Part shown: piece by piece, positions 57,083 to 64,000 of the stretch
Layout of the letters: every line of letters starts with the position of its first letter
Position numbering within the stretch: position 1 is the first letter of the stretch
DNA from: Pogonophryne albipinna
Taxonomy: Eukaryota > Chordata > Actinopteri > Perciformes > Artedidraconidae
Reading direction: 5' to 3'
Length of the DNA: 64,000 nt
NCBI GenBank assembly: GCA_028583405.1
Contig: JAPTMU010000156.1
Coordinates: 372,001 to 436,000 of the forward strand
The notes under the pieces: model-generated
What the model saw: the letters and a program-made list of their open reading frames with translations, nothing else
Database searches by the model: none
What the model was told of the DNA's origin: nothing
Translations under genes and position numbers: made by a program

Positions 57083-58206
57083 TTACCGTGCTATAAGCCA
57101 ATTCCTGTCCAGCAACAGCTGGAGGAACGACAGCACGAGGCAGGGGGCCCAACGGGGTCCAGGCTTTTCCCTACACCAAACGGAACGCTGTCCATTTGGC
57201 TGTGTAGGATGTGTGTTCAGCAGCTGCGCTGATCGAACACCTCCCTGGCGATTTATGTAGGCCGCCGCTGCTTTGTTGTCTGTTTGAATCAACATATGTT
57301 GATTGTACAGCAACGGGACGAAGTGCTGGAGCACTTTCCATACGGAGAGTAATTCCAGCACGTTTATATGGAGAGACATGTGAGCCAGCCACTGTCCCCC
57401 CACTGCCTGCGACATGCACGTTCCTCAGCCTGCGAGAGATGCGTCTGTGAACACTGCGGTGTGTGGCGTCACTCTGCTCAGGGGCACCCCCACTGACAGG
57501 ACGTGGAGATTTTTCCAGTAGGTCAAATCCAAAACCACGAAGGAGGAATGTACACCATGCGTCTCCTCTGACACACGGGGTCGATGCACAGGCGAATAAA
57601 CCACCTCTGGAGTCTCCTCACTATGAAGGAGACCCAGGGGAATCTCCACGTGACCAGCTGATATCATGTCTAACAGCTGCATCACGGAGAGGGGTGTCAC
57701 CGCCCGTGGGGTGTGACGCGCCGGAGGAGAGCTGTCACTTTCTCCCCTCTCCGCTGTGAGAGTCGCGCTCTCATGCGGGCTGAGTTCAATTCCACTCCCA
57801 GTTAAAAAGATAACCTGGGAGGGATGAGGACAGCTCTTCTTCCAGTTGATAATGAAACCCAGGTTTGACAGATGAGATACGAACTGTATCGTCTGTAAGC
57901 CGCTTCCTCCCTTCCTGGAGCGAGCCAGCCACAGCCGGTCGTCCAGGTAAAATAACACTCTCATCCCCATTCTGAGTAGCTGCTCCAACCGTCTCCACCC
58001 ACTTTGAAAAAGTGCCTGGAGCCAGGAATGAGAAACGCAGGAAATTGCTGTGATTCGGGATGATGGTTACGTGGAGAAATGCATCCTTCAGGATTATGGG
58101 TGTGAACCAGTCTCCCAGGTGAACACACTCCAGCACCTGTTTGATCGTCAGCATGGGAAAAGGCCATTCCCTTGTTGGACACTGACAGATCGAGGATGGG
58201 TCTCAT
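57083..58206 (-). pseudogene. DIRS reverse transcriptase/RNase H, copy 2, broken
   Basis: 57083-57415 holds the RNase H part: MSLHINVLELLSVW with the Glu, and TDNKAAAAYINRQGG with the third Asp. 57425-57988 holds VLFYLDDRLWLARS (YLDD box). 57786-58154 holds MLTIKQVLECVHLGDW upstream. Relative to copy 1 a stretch before the YLDD box is deleted (PGTFSKWVET follows RFSFLA directly), and several frameshifts are present. Confidence 0.7.
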
Positions 58207-58429
58207 TCCCCCCGCCTCGTCTCCTTCGGGACCAGAAAATACCGGGAGTAAAAACCCTGATTTTCTTCCCCATGAGGAACCCTGGAAAAAAGCTTTCTTT
58301 TAACAAGAGTTCCTGCCGCTCTGCACGGAGCGCGAGACACTGTTCCCGGGATAACAGGGTTCCCTATATCCCGTAGAACTGCGGGGGGGAGAGGCGAACT
58401 GCAGAGACTATCCTCTGCCCATCCGCCTG

Positions 58430-59880
58430 CTCATCCATCTGTCCATTAGACACACGCGCCGCCACCCTGAGTACCATCCAGTACTCTGATAGCGCCGGGT
58501 GTACATTCTCTGGATGTGCTGTGGTTGGTGGCAAACCACGCCAGAGCCCTCCACACGCTGCATTTCACACAGGCTCTCAATATGTCGCCGTTTAGGAGAA
58601 GACTCGTAAACCGCGCATTCACGCTCAACATCACTAAGGGATGAGCGGAGGTGTGTGCAGTGCTGTCCACACGAGGCGTAATAATGGCCCTCCGTGGGCT
58701 TATTACGACCGTGGGTAGGAGGTATGTCTGAGACAGAGGAAAAATCTGTGCTGCCTAAACCCAAAAAGTTTAAAGGTAGACGGATTGAATAGTAAGCCCT
58801 GCTGTTTTATTAACCGATAAGTTAAAAAACCCAGCCGGCTTAGGCAGCGAGCCATGCTGCCAAGTAACCAATAGGCTATTGGCAGCCGGCTTAACCGGGG
58901 AGCCTTGCTGCATATTATCTTCCATCTGTCCATTGAACACACGCGGTTAGGGGGCTGCCAGTAGATTAGTGTTGAAAATTAGCTGTAAAATAACAGCAAT
59001 TGCTTACAGTGTTAAACTGGACACAGAGGTGCGTTCACGCTCAACAGCCCTAAGGGATGAGCGGAGCTGTGTGCAGTGCTGTCCTCACTGTAATAATGGC
59101 ACTCGTGGGCTCATTACGACCGTGTGTAGGAGGTAGGTTTGGGACAGAGGAGAAAAACCGAGCTGCCTAAAAACCAATAGTTTTTAAAGACAGCCGATTT
59201 ATGCAGCGAGCCATGCTGCCTATAACCGACAGGTTAGGGGCAGCCGGCTTACCCGGTGGGCCTTGCTGCTTATTATTATTCATCTGTCCATCGAACACCC
59301 GCGTCGCCATTCTGCTCTAGTAATATTCTGAGAGAGCGCGACATGCTCTGGATGTGCTGTGGTTGTCATGGTGACGAGCCACGTCAGAGCCCTCGCCGCC
59401 GTTGCCTGTGAAGCCACCCAAGAGGGGCACGGACCGAAAAGCTGCGAGGGGGCCTCCACACGCTGCATCTCACACCAGCTCTCATCCTGTCTCTGTTTAG
59501 GAGAAGGCTCGTAAACTGGACATTGAGGCGCGTTCACGCTCAAACCTGCTGAGGAATGAGCGGAGGTGTGTGCAGTGCTATTCACACAGTGCGTAATAAC
59601 AGCCCTGGGCTCATTACGACAGTGTGTAGTAGGCACATCTGGGACAGAGGAAAAAAACCGTGCTGCCTGCTAACAGACAGGTTAGGAGCATCAGGTTTAA
59701 ACGTCAAGCTCTGCTGTCTAATAACCGCCTGGTTAAATACAGCTGGCTTGCGCCACGAGCCCTGCTGCCTGCTGACTGACAGGTTACAGCCGGCTCTTGC
59801 ACCTCCACACGCTGTATTGCACAGAGGCTCTCATCATGTCGCCGTTTAGGAGAAGGCTCGTAAACCGGACATTGAGGCGC
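58430..59880. repeat. tandemly expanded gag/linker region of DIRS copy 2
   Basis: Units beginning CATCTGTCCATTRRACACRC at about 58434, 58921 and 59281 each contain GCTCATTACGAC-type and GACAGAGGAAAAA-type blocks (58700, 59110, 59615). A further partial unit lies near 59800. DIRS copy 1 has one such unit (31180-31520). No long frame survives. Confidence 0.6.
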
Positions 59881-60649
59881 GTTCATGCTCGAACGGTGTG
59901 TGGAGGCATATCTGTGACATAGGAAACAAGCCCGTGCTGTCTAATCAACAGACAGGTTTTAAAGACGGCCCTGTTGCTAACCGACAGGCTATGAGGCAGC
60001 CGCTTATGTCATCCGGAGGAGAGCTCTCCTGAACCGGCGGAACGGGGAGATCTCATTAGGCGGCTGCCTTTCCGATGATCTCCGGGAGTTCCTGGAGAAT
60101 ACCGCCTATACGGCAGAGCCGAGATGGCGGATAGTGTCAGCTCGGCTGCCGGGCCGACACCGGGCCCTGCCCTGTCTCCCCCGTCCAGAGGAGAGGGAGG
60201 TTGGGGCCGGGGGAACCACATGGTGATCCGTGAATGGAGGGGAAGGAGTCGCCTGACTGCTGCCCGCCACTCGGATCCAATAATCAAGGGCTTGGTCCAG
60301 AGAGTAGGACTCCTGGACTAGCCAATAATCCCCGGCCGCAGCCGCGAGAGCGTTCGCTCTCCGCTGTCTGTGGGCCAGAGGAAGACGGACACAATGAGTG
60401 CACGACACCTGGGGAGTGAGAGCCGCGTTTGCGTGCTCCAATCCCCGGCAGGACTCACCTGTATCGTCTATGTAAAGCCGCTTCCTCCCTGGAGCGAGCC
60501 AGCCACAGCCGGTCGTAACTCATATGTCGGCTAACACCGAGCCCCGCCTTGTCTCCCCCATCCGGAGGAGAGGGAGGATGGGGCCAGGGGGAAATGTTTG
60601 CTTTCTAGTAAACTGCTCTGAAAAGAGCTTGTGCCTGTACAGTGCTTCT

Positions 60650-60831
60650 GCAAGGGAGTGCTGAAGAAAAGTGGGAGCAGATTGTCGGGACTACTTCCTA
60701 TTTATACGGAAGTGAGTCCGTAGGTGGGGCCCATAGGTGGGCGTGGATTAAGTCTATCAGTGATGCACACGTGCAGTGGGATTACCCAATAGCGATAGCC
60801 TTAGAGGGCGAAGCCTTATACGAAATAGAAC
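60650..60831. repeat. DIRS copy 2 right terminal repeat
   Basis: Inverted counterpart of 55650-55835. The outer end reads ...AAGCCTTATACGAAATAGAAC, with AAC at 60829-60831. Confidence 0.8.
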
Positions 60832-60895
60832 GATCAAATAATAATTCAGACAGGGGAGCTCCGCACCGCCTGCCTGCCGCTAGGAGGTGCTGCAG

Positions 60896-61493
60896 CGCAT
60901 TTCAAACTGAGATGTCCCTTGAAAGAGCCAATGAAGACTACAAGAAGGATGGAAAACTTCTACCTACCTCAAAGGTCAAGGCAGACATCCTTGAAAAGCT
61001 TGCTGAAACTATATTTACATACACAGCCTATCCATCAAGTGCCAAAATAAGTGATGTTGCTGAGGCACTTGTAACCAAATATCGTTGTCTCAAGGAACCA
61101 CGCTCCTTCTCAGGTAACTATGGCTGGCAACAAAGCCTGAAATACAAGATGGCAAATTATCGCACCAAACTCCGAGGCTACAGTGTTCCTGAGGTGATGT
61201 GCAACTCATTGAAACGCAAGAGCCCTGCACAGCAAAAGTCTGCCATGGGTGTAAAAAAGCCTCAAAAAGCAGAGGTAAATTATCTTCCTCCTTACCCAGC
61301 AGGAGAAGATGAAGACAGTCAAGAACAGGAAAGGATTGAGTTGCTTTCTGAAGTGATGAAAAGGGACAACAAGACATTGATAAAAGAAAAAATGGCAAAA
61401 ACATTTCCACACAGAAGAAATAAAATTGTCAACCACTCACCCAGTATGGAACTGATCAAAGCCAGATGGCCCGCTCTACTTGAGACGTCTCGC
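60896..61493 (+). CDS. SAMD3-like protein, exon (first visible)
   Basis: An open plus-strand exon from a possible acceptor (GGTGCTGCAG, ending 60895) to a consensus donor (CGC/GTGAGT at 61494), about 199 codons. It contains FQTEMSLERANEDYKKDGK, LEKLAETIFTYTAYPS, LVTKYRCLKEP, YGWQQSLKYKMANYRTKLRG, EVNYLPPYPAGEDED and MAKTFPHRRNKIV. The order and motifs (YGW..SLK.KM.NYRTKLR, EVNYLP..P.GED, F..RR..IV) match my memory of fish proteins called sterile alpha motif domain-containing protein 3-like, whose function is not established. The SAM domain and N-terminus are not visible. DIRS copy 2 ends 64 bases upstream of the acceptor. The exon start could also be ATG 60912. Confidence 0.65.
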
Positions 61494-61821
61494 GTGAGTT
61501 GCATCCTAATATTATTATACCTGCTCCAGAATGATAACGTTTTTGTCGCATCACATGGTTACACAGTTTATAAAGGAATCATAAATAATCCTTGGAAGTG
61601 TATATGCAAAGTCCAACATTGAACAATGACATTTGCTAGCCAAAACATTATATGCACATGCTGTGAAGTCATATGATTAAACCCAGAATGGGAAAATCAT
61701 AAAACATGGCAAGACAAACAAAAAGATCATAGTAGGTGCTTTCTGCTTTTAAAATCTTGTAAGAATAATAGGTTAAATTGTAATATTAAAATAAATTCTG
61801 GTTTCATTATCTGTCTTTCAG

Positions 61822-61968
61822 ATCCAGGATGAGTTTCACAGAATCACGATGGTGCACCTGGAATCGAAGTTCATGTCCAAACTGGATGAATATACTCCTG
61901 GCCTTCTGAAACGGTTCCACTCCAAGGGAGGAACCACGGGGTTGAAGTTGAAAGCTGTCCTTATCCAG
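61822..61968 (+). CDS. SAMD3-like protein, exon 2 of visible part
   Basis: Acceptor CTGTCTTTCAG (ending 61821) and donor CAG/GTACCC at 61969. 49 codons, phase 0 at both ends. It encodes IQDEFHRITMVHLESKFMSK and LDEYTPGLLKRFHSKGG, the 'EF.RI....L...F...LD..TP.L...F..K' block of the family. Confidence 0.7.
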
Positions 61969-62779
61969 GTACCCTTCAATGAATATTATTATCATGACAA
62001 AAGGAGGTAATGCAAGGCTGTAATTCTCACAAAAGAAGTAAAATAGTTTTCAGCTTTATTAAGATCAATACTTACTCAGGTTTATAATGTTAATTTTAAG
62101 TTAACATCTTCAGAAATGTGTGCATTCAATTAGATTTTTACTCGAGGTCAGGCTAAAAGTCTACTTGACACAATTATATTGAAGGGTGTTTCTCATTCTT
62201 AGTACTTCATATTTATATTCAAGCGGGCGTCAGAACATTTGAAATGCCTCTGAAAATAGGCTTGTCCAGGACAATATTTTCAATAGAATAGACCTCAATG
62301 TTAAAAAATATACTTAAACACTGAGGGTGTCAAAACAATTACACATTATAGAACAATTGAATTTCATCATATTGAACAGGTGCATGTGTTTTCAGTAGCC
62401 ACTGAGTGTACATTGTCTCTAATTACCAAAATTACAGCATTGTAACTATTTGTAATATATATGTTATTTACAGCATTGGTTGGTTGGGGTTGCTTTTAAC
62501 ACTGAATGATTATTGAAAAGATATGTCTGGTGTACTTAAACTTGTTAGATTGTATGCCAACAGCTTAACTGACATTTGTCATTTACTGATGGGTTTCTGT
62601 TTTTTGTTTTTTAAAATCAAACTCTTATAGTATAAGTAATGAGCAATAAAATAAGGTAATGTTTATTTTTAAAGTAACAGACTGAGACACTCGCAGATAA
62701 GGCAACATTTTCTGTAATAAAGCACTGGGTGATAGGACGTGTTTCATTCAAATTAAACCATGTTTATTTTTTATTTCAG

Positions 62780-62881
62780 ACTCCAAGCAATCCCAACATC
62801 AACATCACAAGAGAGGTTGTCATTCGCTGTCTGATGATTTACCTTGGGGAACGTACTGATCAGCTCTTAAAAGAGTATGAT
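62780..62881 (+). CDS. SAMD3-like protein, exon 3 of visible part
   Basis: Acceptor TTATTTCAG (ending 62779). 34 codons TPSNPNINITREVVIRCLMI then YLGERTDQLLKEYD. The donor GTGTAT at 62882 is weaker than the others but gives phase 0. The segment matches the 'R..V.R.L..YLGE....L.KEY' region of the family. Confidence 0.65.
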
Positions 62882-63426
62882 GTGTATCTCCCTCATCTCT
62901 CTCTCTGTCTTCTCTCCTGGTATGTCTTGGCAAGGTCTAATCATAAAATAAAATGATAAATATTTTTCCCAGAAACAAGCAGGATTGATCCAGTTGCTGT
63001 AATTGACTGCCATCTTCAGAAATGGTCTTACAGTGAATTATCAAGATTGGTTGACCGGTGGCAAGCTTTTGCTAGAAAATGTAAAATAAGATATTCATCA
63101 ATACACAGGTGTTATTTATACATTAAAATACCTATTGATTTATTTAAATTTAAAAACATTTGACTCAATTCAGACTATAATTGATGTTGTAATTAAATTG
63201 TTGTAAGTTGTTGGTGAAATAATCACCTAATTCTTAACTTAGCTGGGATAAAAATATGCTATTGCAAAATGCCTTTTCTAAAACACTGATGTAATTAGGG
63301 AGCATTCATTTCAAGTTTTCTTATCCAGTAAGTTGTAAGAAATTTGGTAAATTATTATATATTAATTGTTATCACCTTCTCCTTTGGCGGAACATTCTGA
63401 CATATACAATGTTTTTGTAATTTCAG

Positions 63427-63729
63427 GATGCAGACAGCGCATCACAGGACCTTGCTGTTCAAGGGATGGCGATCTACAGCATCAAGACAAATGCTTCAGA
63501 GGGTTCCCATGACATCGGCATTGTTGTAGAGGGCATCCGAGTGCTGACTTCTCAGGGGACCATTCCAAGGGCTTGCTGCATGCTCATTGGGATTGCATAT
63601 GCAGTCAATCTTGCCTATCCCAAGCAGCTAAACTACACGTTTGAAGCCTTCCAGAAACTCTTTCTGGAACTGGACTGTTCAAAACTGTCTCCAAAGTTGA
63701 ACAGCCTGAAAAATAAGCTTCTTGCTTGA
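63427..63729 (+). CDS. SAMD3-like protein, last exon
   Basis: Acceptor TGTAATTTCAG (ending 63426). 100 codons and TGA at 63727. It reads DADSASQDLAVQGMAIYSIK, then IGIVVEGIRVLTSQGTIPRA, CCMLIGIAYAVNLAYPKQLN, YTFEAFQKLFLELD and a Lys-rich end. This is the characteristic hydrophobic C-terminus of the family (VVEG.......A.C.L.GL.YA..L.YPK.L.YTFE..QK....L). With the three preceding exons it gives a 382-codon open chain with all junctions in phase 0. No AATAAA was seen in the 270 bases after the stop. Confidence 0.75.
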   Translation, partial: DADSASQDLAVQGMAIYSIKTNASEGSHDIGIVVEGIRVLTSQGTIPRACCMLIGIAYAVNLAYPKQLNYTFEAFQKLFLELDCSKLSPKLNSLKNKLLA

Positions 63730-64000
63730 GAACAATGGTTATGTCTCCATCAAAAATGGCACATGGTTACCTTCGGCGTTTTGTTACATGTTTGAGAAGT
63801 TTGTTCCTGTTTATTTAACGACGCCCTTTTGAAGGATACTGCATGGTTTGTCTATGGCCTTACTGGGCTCCTGGAAGTGCCATCGTGTTTTCAAATCGGT
63901 ATTTGCACAAGCAACATTTATTGTACCTTTAGTTCCATTGTAATTCAGGATGTGAATAAGAGATTTTAATATGCATAGTAATATTTAAATTCTTATTTTA
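63730..64000 (+). other. 3' UTR region of SAMD3-like gene to window edge
   Basis: Non-coding sequence following the stop. No canonical polyadenylation signal was found before the window ends. Confidence 0.4.

Larger units (their letters stand above)
55625..60831 (-). mobile_element. DIRS retroelement, copy 2, both ends present
   Basis: A 5.2-kb minus-strand element. The left terminal repeat (from 55625) and right terminal repeat (to 60831) are inverted relative to each other over about 180 bases (CCTCTAAGGCTATCGCTATT, GCACGTGTGCA, ATCCACGCCCACCTATG, CTCACTTCCGTATAAATAGG). An internal complementary region at 55856-55958 juxtaposes complements of the two outer ends. Recombinase, RT and gag-region frames are all damaged. 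Both outer ends show AAC. Confidence 0.85.

Overview
This is vertebrate, almost certainly teleost fish, nuclear DNA. It has interrupted genes with GT/AG splice signals, long CA/TG arrays, and a transposon mix typical of fish: L2-type and RTE/Rex3-type LINEs, DIRS tyrosine-recombinase retroelements, Ty3/gypsy, an endogenous-retrovirus-like element, and hAT, piggyBac and PIF/Harbinger DNA transposons. Nothing prokaryotic is present. Transposons, often nested, make up most of the window, with a few host genes or gene fragments between them. Names and families were recognised by eye; no database search was run.

Host coding material. Three C2H2 zinc-finger exons of one young family lie at 2989-3894 (+), 19838-20566 (+) and 40670-41398 (-). 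All start at the same splice acceptor and end in the same truncated finger. Two candidate 11-codon first exons for this family lie at 49478-49510 and 35692-35724, both on the minus strand. A THAP-domain first exon is at 7991-8152 (-), with a GC-rich, promoter-like stretch and an unidentified plus-strand candidate exon (8869-8987) nearby. The right edge (60896-63729, +) holds the last four exons of a gene resembling the fish 'sterile alpha motif domain-containing protein 3-like' family. An isolated exon that looks like the N-terminal part of the same family is at 23090-23233 (-).

Layout. 1-2450: hAT pieces, a MITE end and an L2 3' end. 2450-4790: zinc-finger locus 1 with a TTAA MITE. 4790-10900: mostly unexplained, with THAP, promoter and tandem-duplicated sequence. 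10910-19436: hAT, AGTACTT-repeat elements, L2, piggyBac, a TTAA element and Harbinger pieces. 19438-20660: zinc-finger locus 2. 20660-25200: hAT and L2 remnants, the orphan exon and TG arrays. 25223-27545: Gypsy pol split by a long-TIR element. 27793-32655: DIRS copy 1. 32737-35576: ERV-like LTR, gag and protease with a fold-back. 36017-37885: Gypsy solo LTR split by a hAT. 38318-39380: hAT transposase fragment, TG array and L2 tail. 40060-41580: zinc-finger locus 3. 41800-49240: an L2 LINE split by a DIRS-like remnant, an RTE LINE and a Harbinger MITE. 49478-55600: candidate exon, hAT and TIR elements. 55625-60831: DIRS copy 2 with complete ends. 60896-64000: SAMD3-like gene.

The most informative points are insertions that can be read exactly. 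Two are supported by paralogous empty sites inside the window (DIRS at AAC/GTT, MITE at TTAA). One is supported by a reading frame that becomes continuous when the insert is skipped (long-TIR element in Gypsy pol). Four carry clean target-site duplications (RTE 13 bp, two hATs 8 bp, solo LTR 4 bp).
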